DNA of 32,262 nt from Oscillospiraceae bacterium (GTDB lineage: Bacteria > Bacillota > Clostridia > Oscillospirales > Oscillospiraceae), in contig JAFWDQ010000007.1 of the NCBI GenBank assembly GCA_017516065.1, positions 1 through 32,262 on the forward strand. Direction: 5' to 3'. Below, piece by piece: positions 7,804 through 15,530 of this stretch. A program made the position numbers and the translations under genes. A model generated the notes under the pieces. It was not told where the DNA came from and searched no databases. It saw nothing but the letters and a program-made list of their open reading frames with translations. Position 1 is the stretch's first letter. Every line of letters starts with the position of its first letter.

Positions 7804-8345
7804 CCCGCCTGCGGGCGGGGATGCCGACCGCGGGTGACTTTCTGTGTGCGACAGAAAGTCACCAAAGAACGCACCAAAGGGGAACCCAAATCGCCGTCAT
7901 GTCTGCGGACATGACAAAACCGGCTTGCGCCGGGGCGATTTCAAGGGGGACCAGTCCCCCTTGAGTAACCCCCTGGCCTCCCGGCGGGGAACAGAAACAT
8001 CCCGCGCAACCACCCCGGCCGGCAGAGCCCTGAATTGACTCATCAACCCACCCGCGCTGGCGCGTTTTTGCGGTGGTGACGCGACTGGCCACGTTGGAGC
8101 GCTGAGCGGCAGGGTTGCCTTCCCGCACCAGACCAGGCGCTGTTATTCCAGCGCAGAAGTTTTTCAATAAGCCCCGAGGGCGCGGCAGCGCTTGGGAAGC
8201 GGGGTCAATTCGGCGAAGCGCGCCGAAAAGAGAAGAACGCACCCATAGACGAAAAGGAAAGTCCAGAAAACCATGGGTTTTCTGGCGCATCTTTTCTCCC
8301 TGCTTTTCTGGGCGATCAGAAAAGCAGGGTCGCTCGGAAGCGAAA
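7804..8345 (+). repeat. R2: complete copy of the dispersed hairpin element
   Basis: From the left: outer hairpin CCCGCC/GGCGGG (7804-7819); head hairpin GTGACTTTCTGT/ACAGAAAGTCAC (7834-7862), followed by CAAAGAACGCACC; the three-way junction and stem described separately (7888-7963); conserved core GGCCGGCAGAGCCCTGAATTG (8017-8037); a GC-rich body; then tail hairpins CCAGAAAACC/GGTTTTCTGG (8263-8285) and CCCTGCTTTTCTG/CAGAAAAGCAGGG (8298-8329). The tail is a reversed relative of the head, so the element has inverted, individually palindromic ends. There is no convincing open reading frame, transposase or target duplication. It fills the gap after a terminator. Boundaries are approximate. Confidence 0.8.
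7888..7963 (+). other. Near-perfect three-way-junction fold plus adjacent hairpin inside R2
   Basis: AAATCGCC (7888-7895) pairs with GGCGATTT (7934-7941) as a closing stem around two hairpins: GTCATGTC/GACATGAC (7896-7915, loop TGCG) and CCGGC/GCCGG (7920-7933, loop TTGC). The only unpaired junction bases are four A at 7916-7919. Directly after it comes a 10-bp hairpin CAAGGGGGAC/GTCCCCCTTG (7942-7963). R3, R4 and R5 keep the last hairpin type but lack the junction. It could be a structured RNA or a DNA cruciform; transcription is not shown. Confidence 0.7.
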
Positions 8346-8393
8346 CATTCCCTTTACCAGACTAACGACATTTTCCAATCTTTCGATAGAAGG

Positions 8394-8790
8394 GGGACGA
8401 GCCTCCGGCGGGTGACTTTCTGTGTGCGACAGAAAGTCACCAAAGAACGCACCAAAGGGGGACCCCTTTTCATGGGGTCCCCCTTGTGGAATCCCCTCCC
8501 TTATGACAGGAAAGTCTTTGCCGCAGAACGACCCTGGCCGGCAAAGCCCTGAATTGTCCGAAGCAACCTCCTCGCGCTTCCGCGCTCCTGCGGTGGGTGA
8601 CGATGACTGGTCGCCGATTTGCACCCGCCGAGGCGCAGGAACAGAGGAGCGGATTATCATACCAAACCGGACCCGCTGCGCTGGGCTCCGGTTTGGGGTA
8701 AGGGCCCCCGCCCGCCAGGGCGGAAAAATCCAGGCGCAGATTACGACTCCGGCTGACACTGCGCGCAGGAGGACACGGGGCGACAGGAAC
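8394..8790 (+). repeat. R3: element copy lacking the tail end
   Basis: It has head hairpin GTGACTTTCTGT/ACAGAAAGTCAC (8412-8440), linker CAAAGAACGCACC, hairpin AAGGGGGACCCC/GGGGTCCCCCTT (8455-8485), the GTGGAATCCCCTCCCTTATG segment, the core at 8536-8556 and a hairpin CCAAACCGGA/TCCGGTTTGG near 8663-8697. The modules after the core are in a different order from R4. No tail hairpin pair is visible before the prmA promoter at 8819, so the copy is truncated or rearranged. The right boundary is uncertain. Confidence 0.7.
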
Positions 8791-8818
8791 AGACGCCTCG
8801 CCTCGCCGCGGCGAACCC

Positions 8819-8847
8819 TTGCGGGGAGTGGGTTTTTGTGCTATAAT
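8819..8847 (+). promoter_or_regulatory. Strong sigma-A promoter for the prmA operon
   Basis: TTGCGG (8819-8824) and a perfect TATAAT (8842-8847) with a 17-base spacer and an extended -10 TG at 8839-8840. Transcription should begin near 8854, giving a leader of about 100 bases before prmA. Confidence 0.82.
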
Positions 8848-8850
8848 AAA

Positions 8851-8929
8851 CAGGTTATGACACAGATCGTGACCTGTCGGGGCGGCCGCAGACCGCCCCG
8901 GGGACGGTCCGGCCCGCCGAAAGGGCCGG
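8851..8929 (+). promoter_or_regulatory. Three-hairpin structured leader of prmA
   Basis: Three consecutive stem-loops: CAGGTTATGA/TCGTGACCTG (8851-8876, 10 bp with two G-U pairs), GGGGCGG/CCGCCCC (8879-8899) and CCGGCCC/GGGCCGG (8909-8929). They fill the predicted 5' untranslated region up to 26 bases before the ATG. No run of T follows, so this is not a standard terminator. It matches no riboswitch I know. A regulatory role is inferred. Confidence 0.5.
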
Positions 8930-8955
8930 GAACGACGTATGGGGAGGGACCGGAT

Positions 8956-9918
8956 ATGGCAATATGGCTGGAGGCCGCGGTCTCCGCCCCGCCGGCGCGG
9001 CTGGAGGCGCTCACCGCCTTCTTCACGGCGTCGGACTTCGGCGGCTTTGCCGTGGAGGACGAGGACGAGGTGCGCCAGTTCCTGGAGGATCACCCGGACC
9101 GGTGGGATTACGTGGATCCGGAGGTCCTCAGCGCCTGGCACGGAGTGTCCCGGGTCAAGTGCTACCTGCCCCAGACGGAGAACGCCGCATCGCGGCTCCG
9201 GACACTGCGGCAGGGACTGGACGCTCTGGCGGCGCGGATCGGCTGCGCCGCCTCGGATTTTACCCTTACCGTCACGCCCATGGACAGTGAGGACTGGGAG
9301 AACAGCTGGCGGCAGTACTACCGGCCCATGACCGTCGGAGAGCGGCTCTATATCCTCCCGGCCTGGGAGGATGCCCCGGCCCCGGAGGGCCGGGTGATCC
9401 TGCGCATGGATCCGGGTCTGACCTTCGGCACCGGCAGCCATCCCTCCACCCGCCTCTGTCTGGAGGCGGCGGAGCGCTGGGTCCGGCCCGGGGCCCGGGT
9501 CCTGGACCTGGGCTGCGGCAGCGGCATCCTCAGCCTGGCGGCGCTGCTGCTGGGGGCGAAGGAGGCCCGGGGCTGCGATCTCCGGGAGGAGGTCGCGGCG
9601 GTGACGGCGGAAAACGCCGCCCTCAACGGACTGCCGCCCTTCCCTGTCCGGATCGGCGACATCCTCACGGACGCCGACCTGACGGCGGACCTGACGGATC
9701 CGCCGGCGGATCTGATCTTTGCCAACATCGTGGCGGACGTGATCATCGCGCTGGCCCCGGAGGTCCCCGGCTGGCTGACGGACCACGGCATCTTCATCTG
9801 TTCCGGCATCATCGACACCCGGGCGGCGGAGACGGAGGCGGCCCTGCTGGCCGCGGGCTTCACGGTCCGGGAGTCTCTGGCGCTGGATGACTGGCGTGCC
9901 TTCGTGTGCGAAAAATAA
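8956..9918 (+). CDS. prmA: Ribosomal protein L11 methyltransferase
   Basis: A 320-residue SAM-dependent methyltransferase that trimethylates ribosomal protein L11. The N-terminal substrate domain (about 1-110) is followed by the hallmark DPGLTFGTGSHPST (152-165), SAM motif I LDLGCGSG (183-190) and an FANIVADVI segment (NxxA-type motif) near 255-263. Length is normal for the family. The ATG at 8956 follows GGGGAGGGA at the right distance. An in-frame ATG at 8857 would add 33 GC-encoded residues lying inside the hairpin leader, and I reject it. The gene heads a tight operon; MATE transporter 1 starts 17 bases after the stop. Confidence 0.93.
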   Translation: MAIWLEAAVSAPPARLEALTAFFTASDFGGFAVEDEDEVRQFLEDHPDRWDYVDPEVLSAWHGVSRVKCYLPQTENAASRLRTLRQGLDALAARIGCAASDFTLTVTPMDSEDWENSWRQYYRPMTVGERLYILPAWEDAPAPEGRVILRMDPGLTFGTGSHPSTRLCLEAAERWVRPGARVLDLGCGSGILSLAALLLGAKEARGCDLREEVAAVTAENAALNGLPPFPVRIGDILTDADLTADLTDPPADLIFANIVADVIIALAPEVPGWLTDHGIFICSGIIDTRAAETEAALLAAGFTVRESLALDDWRAFVCEK

Positions 9919-9935
9919 GGGGAAAAGGTGGAACT

Positions 9936-11318
9936 ATGGCTGCAATGACCGGCAATCTCACCGAGGGCGTCGTCTGGAAGCGACTGCTCCGGTTCAGCGT
10001 GCCCATGCTCATCGCGAACCTCCTCCAGGCGGTGTACGGCCTGGTGGACATGCTGGTGATCGGGCGCTTTATGACCACCACGGCGGGCCTGTCCGCCGTC
10101 ACCAACGGCTCCCAGACCGTGCAGCTGATCAACACCCTGATCTTCGGCCTCTGCGTGGGCGGCCAGGTGGTGGTGGGCCAGTACTTCGGCGCGAAGCAGA
10201 TGGACGGCGTGAAGCGGACCATCGGTACCATGCTCTGCTTCTGTGTGGTGCTGGGCGTGGCCATCCCCGCCGTGTTCATCCCCCTGTCGAGGCCCATCCT
10301 CCACGCCATGCATACCCCCACCGAGGCGTTCCGCTACGCTTTCGTCTATATGGCCATCTGTCTGGGCGGCACCGTCTGCGTGGCGGGCTATCAGGCCATC
10401 GCCGCCATCCTCCGGGGACTGGGAGATGCCAGACGGCCCCTGTGGTTCATCCTCATCGCCGCCTGCTTCAATATCGTCCTGGACCTGATCTTTGTGGGCG
10501 TGCTGCAGATGGGCCCCGCCGGGGCCGCCGTGGCCACCGTCATCGCCCAGTGTCTGGCGCTGATCTGCGCGCTGATCTATCTGTTCCGCCGGACGGATCT
10601 GGGCTTCCGGCTCCGGGGCCGGGATCTGCGCATCAGCGGACCGGAGCTGCGGCTGGTGGTCAAGGTGGGCGTGCCCTCCGCCATCCAGTACGTGTTCGTG
10701 AACTTTGCCGCCGTATTCGTCACCTCTCTGGTGAACCGCTACGGCGTGGACGTCTCCGCCGCCATCGGCGCGGCGGCCCGGGTGGAGGTCTTCTCCCTGC
10801 TGCCCCATCAGGCGCTCGGCTCCGCCGTGTCCGCCATGGTGGCCCAGAACATGGGCGCCGAGCGGGTGGATCGGGTCAGCGCCACGGTGAAGTCCGGCAT
10901 CCGCATGGCCTTTATCTGGTCTCTGGTGGCGGTCTTCTGCTTCCAGGTCTTCCCCGCCCGGTTCATGACCATGTTCAGCGACAACCCCATGGTCATCGCC
11001 CAGGGGGCCCTGTACCTGCGGATCATGTCCGTGGCCTGTCTGCTGGGCTGCCTGACCATCTGCATCCACGGCCTGGTCATCGGCCTGGGCTTCTCCAGAT
11101 TCGCCATGATCAACACCCTGATCCCCCAGTTCTGCGTGCGCATCGTGCTGGCATGGGTGCTGAACGTGGCCCTGGGCTGTCCCCTGTGGACCCTGTATCT
11201 GTGCACCATGCTGGCCCCGGTCTGCTCCGTTCCCGCCGCCGTGATCTACTATCTCAGCGGCAGATGGAAAAACCGGCGGCTGCTGAAGCCGCCGCAGAAG
11301 CCGGCGGAAAAGGCATGA
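9936..11318 (+). CDS. MATE-family multidrug/organic cation antiporter (copy 1)
   Basis: A 460-residue membrane transporter with about twelve hydrophobic segments and the MATE pattern: N-terminal RLLRFSVPMLIANLLQAVYGLVD, then GGQVVVGQYFGAK in the first half and ALGSAVSAMVAQNMGAE in the second, which are the two pseudo-repeat signatures. MATE proteins expel cationic drugs or metabolites in exchange for Na+ or H+. The ATG at 9936 has GGGGAAAAGG upstream. It lies between prmA and a second MATE gene with 27 bases between the two transporters. The substrate is unknown; drug export is only the generic expectation. Confidence 0.92.
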   Translation: MAAMTGNLTEGVVWKRLLRFSVPMLIANLLQAVYGLVDMLVIGRFMTTTAGLSAVTNGSQTVQLINTLIFGLCVGGQVVVGQYFGAKQMDGVKRTIGTMLCFCVVLGVAIPAVFIPLSRPILHAMHTPTEAFRYAFVYMAICLGGTVCVAGYQAIAAILRGLGDARRPLWFILIAACFNIVLDLIFVGVLQMGPAGAAVATVIAQCLALICALIYLFRRTDLGFRLRGRDLRISGPELRLVVKVGVPSAIQYVFVNFAAVFVTSLVNRYGVDVSAAIGAAARVEVFSLLPHQALGSAVSAMVAQNMGAERVDRVSATVKSGIRMAFIWSLVAVFCFQVFPARFMTMFSDNPMVIAQGALYLRIMSVACLLGCLTICIHGLVIGLGFSRFAMINTLIPQFCVRIVLAWVLNVALGCPLWTLYLCTMLAPVCSVPAAVIYYLSGRWKNRRLLKPPQKPAEKA

Positions 11319-11345
11319 TCCAACTCAGACAAAGAAGGCGATCGT

Positions 11346-12692
11346 TTGGCATCTCATATGACAGATCTCACCGTCGGCAGAGTGGGGCCCCAGCTGCTCC
11401 GGTTCTCGCTCCCCATCCTGCTGGCGAATATCCTGCAGGCCCTCTACGGCATGGCCGATATGCTGGTGGTGGGCAATTTCGTCGGCACCGCGGGCCTGTC
11501 CGCGGTGAACATCGGCAGCCAGCTCAATAACGTGGTCAACGCCCTGTGCTTCGGCGTGTGCATGGGCAGCCAGATCGTGGTGGGACAGTTCTTCGGCGCC
11601 AGACGCATGGACGGCGTCCGGCGCACCGTGGGCACCATGCTCTGCGTCATCGTCATCATGGGCGTGCTGATCCCGGCGATCTTCCTGCCCCTGCGCAGCC
11701 CGATCCTGGGCGCCCTGCACACCCCCGCCGAGGCCTGGGCCGGCGCGGTGCGGTATACCACCATCACGCTGAGCGGCTCCATCTTCGTCATTGGCTATCA
11801 TGGCATTGCCTGTCTGCTCCGGGGCGTGGGCGACTCCCGGCGGCCCTTGTATTTCATCATCGTGGCGGCGGTGCTGAACGTGGGTCTGGACCTGCTGTTC
11901 GTCGGCGTGCTCCACATGGGAGCGGAGGGCACCGCCTGGGCCACCGTCATCGCCCAGCTGGTGGCCTGCGTCTGCGCGCTGATCTACATGATCCGGCAGG
12001 GCGAGATGCTCAGCGGCAGAGAGCTGCGCATTTTCGGCAGAGAGCTGGCCCTGATCCTCCGGGTGGGCTTTCCCACGGCGATCCAGTCTCTGGTCCTGCA
12101 GTTTGCCGGCCTGTTCGTCATCGGTCTGATCAACCCCTTCGGCGTGGCGGCCTCCGCCGGCGCGGGGGCGGCGACAAAGGTGGAGAACCTCACCTATATG
12201 CCCCATCTGGCCGTCAACGGCGCCGTGGGCGCCATGGTGGCCCAGAACATGGGCGCGAAAAAGGTGGAGCGGGTCAACAGCGTCTTCAAAAACGGCCTGC
12301 TCATCGTGGTGATCTATTCCCTTCTGCTGGAGCTGCCGTTCCAGCTCTGCCCCGCCTTCCTCATCAGTCTGTTCAACACCGACCCGGAGGTGATCCGGAT
12401 CGGCGCCATGTTCCTGCGGTGCATCGGCATCGCCATGTTCTTCGGCGCCATAACCCAGAGCTGCAACGCCCTGGCCAACGGCGTGGGCTTTTCCCTGTTC
12501 TCCATGATCAACTCCGGCTGCGCCCTCATCGCCATCCGGATCATCCTGGCCGCGGTGCTGGTGAAGGGCTTCGGCTGCGGCCTGCTGGCCATCTTCCTGT
12601 GCGTGGGCTGCTCCACCATCCTCTCCTCCGCCGTGGGCCTCATCTTCTACTTCCGGGGCCGCTGGCGGAACCATCAGCTTCTGAAAGATTAG
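11346..12692 (+). CDS. MATE-family antiporter (copy 2, tandem paralogue)
   Basis: A 448-residue MATE transporter, clearly paralogous to the preceding gene along its whole length: RFSLPILLANILQALYGMAD, GSQIVVGQFFGAR and GAVGAMVAQNMGAK line up with copy 1. I choose the TTG at 11346 because AGAAGG ends 7 bases upstream, and the resulting N-terminus (MASHMTDLT) aligns with that of copy 1 (MAAMTGNLT). The first ATG, 11358, is 19 bases from that site. The stop codon overlaps the AGGAGG of the next gene. The two copies may pair as a heterodimer or handle different substrates; MATE proteins usually act alone, so separate specificities are likelier. Confidence 0.9.
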   Translation: MASHMTDLTVGRVGPQLLRFSLPILLANILQALYGMADMLVVGNFVGTAGLSAVNIGSQLNNVVNALCFGVCMGSQIVVGQFFGARRMDGVRRTVGTMLCVIVIMGVLIPAIFLPLRSPILGALHTPAEAWAGAVRYTTITLSGSIFVIGYHGIACLLRGVGDSRRPLYFIIVAAVLNVGLDLLFVGVLHMGAEGTAWATVIAQLVACVCALIYMIRQGEMLSGRELRIFGRELALILRVGFPTAIQSLVLQFAGLFVIGLINPFGVAASAGAGAATKVENLTYMPHLAVNGAVGAMVAQNMGAKKVERVNSVFKNGLLIVVIYSLLLELPFQLCPAFLISLFNTDPEVIRIGAMFLRCIGIAMFFGAITQSCNALANGVGFSLFSMINSGCALIAIRIILAAVLVKGFGCGLLAIFLCVGCSTILSSAVGLIFYFRGRWRNHQLLKD

Positions 12693-12705
12693 GAGGTCTC
12701 TTCCC

Positions 12706-13095
12706 ATGACGGAACAAGAACTGATCCAAACGGCGCAGGCCATGCTGGACCGGGCCTACGCGCCCTATTCCCGCTATCCCGTGGGGGCGGCGCTGCTGTG
12801 CGCCGACGGCACGGTGTTCACCGGCTGCAACGTGGAAAACGCGTCGTCCCCCTGCGGCATCTGCGCGGAGCGGACGGCGGTTGCCAAGGCCGTCAGCGAG
12901 GGGCACACGGATTTTGTCCGGCTGGCAGTGATCTCCCGGGCCGACGGGCCCTGCACCCCCTGCGGCATGTGCCGGCAGGTGCTCTATGAATTCGCCCCGG
13001 AGCTGGAGCTGCTCTGCTGCGGCGGCGACGGCAGCGTGCTGAAGACCGGACTGCGGGAGCTTCTGCCCCACGGCTTCGGACCCGACTCTCTGTGA
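12706..13095 (+). CDS. cdd: Cytidine deaminase
   Basis: A 129-residue zinc enzyme that deaminates cytidine and deoxycytidine to uridine in pyrimidine salvage. Zinc ligand Cys53 and catalytic Glu55 are in the CAE motif, and Cys86 and Cys89 in PCGMC complete the site. Three cysteine ligands and this length are typical of the small homotetrameric type. The N-terminal AYAPYSRYPVGAALL and GCNVENAS segments are diagnostic. AGGAGG (12691-12696) sits 9 bases before the ATG and overlaps the stop of the MATE gene. Confidence 0.95.
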   Translation: MTEQELIQTAQAMLDRAYAPYSRYPVGAALLCADGTVFTGCNVENASSPCGICAERTAVAKAVSEGHTDFVRLAVISRADGPCTPCGMCRQVLYEFAPELELLCCGGDGSVLKTGLRELLPHGFGPDSL

Positions 13096-13131
13096 GCGGG
13101 TGTATCATACCAACGAACGGAGGTAACGGCA

Positions 13132-13980
13132 ATGATCGGAACACTGGGAACGCGGCGGCCCCGTCCCAATGAGGAGAAGGCCCTCCGGGAGCTCTGGCAG
13201 CAGGGTTTCCCCGGGGAGGAGCCATATCTGGAATGCTATTTCAAAAACCGCTATCAGCGCACGGAAACCCTGATCCTGGAGGAGGACAAGGTGCCGGTGT
13301 GCATGATGGCGACTCTGCCCATGATAACAGTGGAGCCTGACGGCACCCGGCTGGAGGCGATGTATCTCTACGCCGTCACCACCCGGGAGGACCGGCGGCG
13401 GCTGGGCTTTCTGGAGACGCTGCTGCAGTCGGCGGACATGGTCTTCCGGGCCCAGAAGAAGGACTGCGCCCTGGTGGTCCCGGCCAACGACGCCTCCCGG
13501 GCCGCCTTTGAAAAGGGCGGCTTCCACGACGCCTTTTCCCTGCGGGAGTTCACCGTTGAGGACCTGCCGGAGACGGCGGCCGCCCCGGTGCTGAAGCCCG
13601 CGGAGTACCGCCGCCGCCGGGAGGCCATGCTGAAGGGTCATTATTACGTCAGCTGCAACACCGACGCCATCGAGTTCGCCCGGAAATTCGCCAGGGTCTC
13701 CGGCGGCGATCTCTACGGTATCGGCAGGGACGCCTGCGCCCTGGCCGAGCGGCTGCCCGACGGCACGGTGCTGATCAAGGAACTGCTCACGGATCCCGGC
13801 GAGGAGGACGCCCTCATCGCCGCCGTGGCGGCGGCCATGAAGGCGAAGCGCTGCGTGGTCCGCACGCCGGAATGGCTGTGCACCGACAGAGGCGAGGTGC
13901 GGCCCTTCGGCCTGATCCGGGGCTATGACCGGGTGGAGCTGCCCGGAGAGCCCGGCTGGCTTGGTATCGCCTACGACTGA
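13132..13980 (+). CDS. GNAT-family N-acetyltransferase
   Basis: A 282-residue protein with an N-terminal GNAT fold. The acetyl-CoA-binding region is around residues 78-100 (YAVTTREDRRRLGFLETLL, an R/Q-x-x-G/R-type loop), followed by NDASRAAFEKGGF, the usual beta5 region. The remaining 130 residues form a second part that may be another, degenerate GNAT half, as in Eis-like or double-GNAT proteins. The acceptor substrate cannot be inferred. A GGAGG site precedes the ATG by 9 bases. It sits in the prmA/MATE operon, 36 bases after cdd and 18 bases before the flavoprotein gene. Confidence 0.82.
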   Translation: MIGTLGTRRPRPNEEKALRELWQQGFPGEEPYLECYFKNRYQRTETLILEEDKVPVCMMATLPMITVEPDGTRLEAMYLYAVTTREDRRRLGFLETLLQSADMVFRAQKKDCALVVPANDASRAAFEKGGFHDAFSLREFTVEDLPETAAAPVLKPAEYRRRREAMLKGHYYVSCNTDAIEFARKFARVSGGDLYGIGRDACALAERLPDGTVLIKELLTDPGEEDALIAAVAAAMKAKRCVVRTPEWLCTDRGEVRPFGLIRGYDRVELPGEPGWLGIAYD

Positions 13981-13998
13981 TCGAACAGGAGGGATATG

Positions 13999-14475
13999 AT
14001 GTTTCGTCCGATGGCGCGCCGGAAGCAGCAGCTGTCCGACGCGGAGTGTATCGAGGTCCTGACCCGTGAGCTCCGGGGCGTCCTGAGTCTGCTGGGGGAT
14101 GACGACTATCCCTACGGCGTGCCCCTGAACCACTACTACTGCCCGGAGGACGGGAAGCTGTACTTCCACGGCGGCAAAAAGGGACACCGGGTGGATGCCA
14201 TGCGCCGCCATGACAAGGCCTCCTTCTGCGTCTGTGACGCCGGGTACCGCAAGGAGGGCGAATGGGCCCTGAACATCCGCAGCGTCATCGTCTTCGGCCG
14301 CATGGAGATCATCGAGGACCGGGAGACCCTGGAGCGGATCACCCGGGCCCTGAGCCGCAAATTCACCGACGACGAGGCGTATATCGACGAGGAGATCGCG
14401 AAATTCGCCGCCGGAACGCTCCTGTGCGCCCTTGTTCCGGAGCACATCACCGGCAAGCTGGTCAACGAAGCGTAA
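13999..14475 (+). CDS. Pyridoxamine 5'-phosphate oxidase-like flavin-binding protein
   Basis: A 158-residue protein of the PNPOx-like split-barrel group (NimA-related). The pattern YPYGVPLNHYYCPEDGKLYFHGGKKGHRVDAMRRH (about 35-70; positions given for location) is the FMN-binding strand-turn-strand with the HGGKKGHR loop. Members of this group bind FMN, F420 or haem; some reduce nitroimidazoles. The ATG at 13999 lies 6 bases after AGGAGG; the ATG at 13996, only 3 bases after it, would add one Met. It is the last gene of the operon and a terminator follows at once. The exact reaction is unknown. Confidence 0.85.
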   Translation: MFRPMARRKQQLSDAECIEVLTRELRGVLSLLGDDDYPYGVPLNHYYCPEDGKLYFHGGKKGHRVDAMRRHDKASFCVCDAGYRKEGEWALNIRSVIVFGRMEIIEDRETLERITRALSRKFTDDEAYIDEEIAKFAAGTLLCALVPEHITGKLVNEA

Positions 14476-14481
14476 AGAAAG

Positions 14482-14511
14482 AGGATGATCCACAAGGGTC
14501 ATCCTTTTTTG
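14482..14511 (+). terminator. Rho-independent terminator of the prmA-to-flavoprotein operon
   Basis: AGGATGATCC (14482-14491) pairs with GGGTCATCCT (14496-14505) with one G-T pair and an ACAA loop, followed by six T. It starts 6 bases after the stop codon. Confidence 0.9.
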
Positions 14512-14518
14512 TGCTTTT

Positions 14519-15121
14519 TGCAGGCGGAAAAGCCTTTTTGCAAAAGGGGAACGTGCCTCCGGCGGGTGACTTTCTGTATGCGACAGAAAGTCACCAAAGA
14601 ACGCACCAAAGGGGACCCCCTTGACAAGGGGTTCCCCTTGTGGAATCCCCTCCCTTATGACAGGGTAGTCTCAGCCTCACAACCACCCCGGCCGGCAGAG
14701 CCCTGAATTGCTTGATGCAACCGCGTCGCGCTGGTGCGCTACGTCGGCACAAATTCCATATCATTTGCTTGCGCGTAAACGCGTAAGCAAACTCATTCCA
14801 TTGCGCCTCCTTTCCAAACCGGACCCGCTGAAGCCGGGCTCCGGTTTGGGTTTTGAGGTTGGCCGCCGATTCGCACCCTCCGAGGCGCAGGAACAGAGGA
14901 GAAACAGCCGATTCGACAGAGACGGACGGCAGTGATGCTGGAAGCAGGCACAATCCTGTCATGCTGCGCCGAGCTGTCTTTGCCGGTACTTTCGTCAGAA
15001 CGAGGAAGGAAGTACATAGAAACCATCGGTGTCTATGCGCGTTCTTTGCCTACTTTCTGTCGCGATACAGAAAGTAGGCCCCCGGAGGGTTCCCCCGCCC
15101 GCAGGCGGAATAAACCCTTTT
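14519..15121 (+). repeat. R4: complete copy of the dispersed hairpin element
   Basis: Head: hairpin GTGACTTTCTGT/ACAGAAAGTCAC (14566-14594), linker CAAAGAACGCACC, hairpin arms near 14606-14640, the GTGGAATCCCCTCCCTTATG segment and the core at 14690-14710. Body: stem TTGCTTGCGCG/CGCGTAAGCAA (14765-14790), hairpin CCAAACCGGA/TCCGGTTTGG (about 14815-14849). Tail: CATAGAAACC/GGTGTCTATG (15015-15037) and GCCTACTTTCTGT/ACAGAAAGTAGGC (15048-15079), then an outer GC-rich hairpin (near 15106). No coding sequence. It fills the gap between a terminator and the minus-strand regulator gene. Confidence 0.82.
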
Positions 15122-15183
15122 GCAAAGGGATGTTCCCCGTCTGTGAGCGGGAGAACGCGTCTCCGGGGGCGTTTTTGACAGAC

Positions 15184-15219
15184 AAAAGCGGAGGAAGCGC
15201 AAGGCTTCCTCCGTTTTTT
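15184..15219 (-). terminator. Terminator hairpin downstream of the sigma-like gene (bidirectional)
   Basis: CGGAGGAAGC (15189-15198) pairs perfectly with GCTTCCTCCG (15204-15213). On the minus strand it lies 5 bases past the stop codon and is followed by C and TTTT; on the + strand it is followed by six T, so it would stop transcription leaving R4 as well. Confidence 0.82.
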
Positions 15220-15530
15220 CAGTCGTCATCCGGGAACTCCAGACTGTAATCCAGCACCCGGCGCAGCCGAGCGCGGCCCCGCTGGATGGTCCGGGCCACG
15301 GTGAACCGGCTCACGCCCACGGCGTCGCCGATCTGGGTGGTGTTCATGCCCTGCATGTAATACATGGTGATGTACTGGGCCTGCTTCGGCGTCAGCTCCT
15401 GCCGGATGGCCCGGCGCAGGGACCGACAGAGGAACCGGTGCTGCATGGAGTTGTCCGGGGCCTCCGACTGGAGCCAGACGGCCAGGTCCGGGGAGCGGAC
15501 GGCTCCATGGTTAGACGGTATATTTTGCAT
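15219..15530 (-). CDS. Small sigma-70 region-4-like helix-turn-helix protein
   Basis: A 103-residue protein. Residues about 35-95 form a region-4-type helix-turn-helix: LTPKQAQYITMYYMQGMNTT, then QIGDAVGVSRFTVARTIQRG with the recognition helix after GVSR. There is no region 2, so it is probably a DNA-binding regulator or sigma-like accessory protein rather than a full sigma factor. I place the start at the ATG at 15530, which follows AAGGGGA on the minus strand; a longer reading into the upstream gene would be out of frame with that gene and has no support. The gene overlaps the upstream 83-residue gene by 20 bases, so the two are translationally linked. Similar small proteins often occur on integrated elements; here it lies inside the R4/R5 bracket. 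Confidence 0.78.
   Translation of the reverse strand: MQNIPSNHGAVRSPDLAVWLQSEAPDNSMQHRFLCRSLRRAIRQELTPKQAQYITMYYMQGMNTTQIGDAVGVSRFTVARTIQRGRARLRRVLDYSLEFPDDD

Noticed and set aside
7695..8552. Short open frames within R2 and R3
   Set aside because: They cross hairpins, share no protein similarity between copies, and the copies differ by frame-changing indels.
8422..8955. Long N-terminal extension of prmA
   Set aside because: It would translate element R3 and the hairpin leader; PrmA similarity starts at 8956, where there is a good ribosome binding site.
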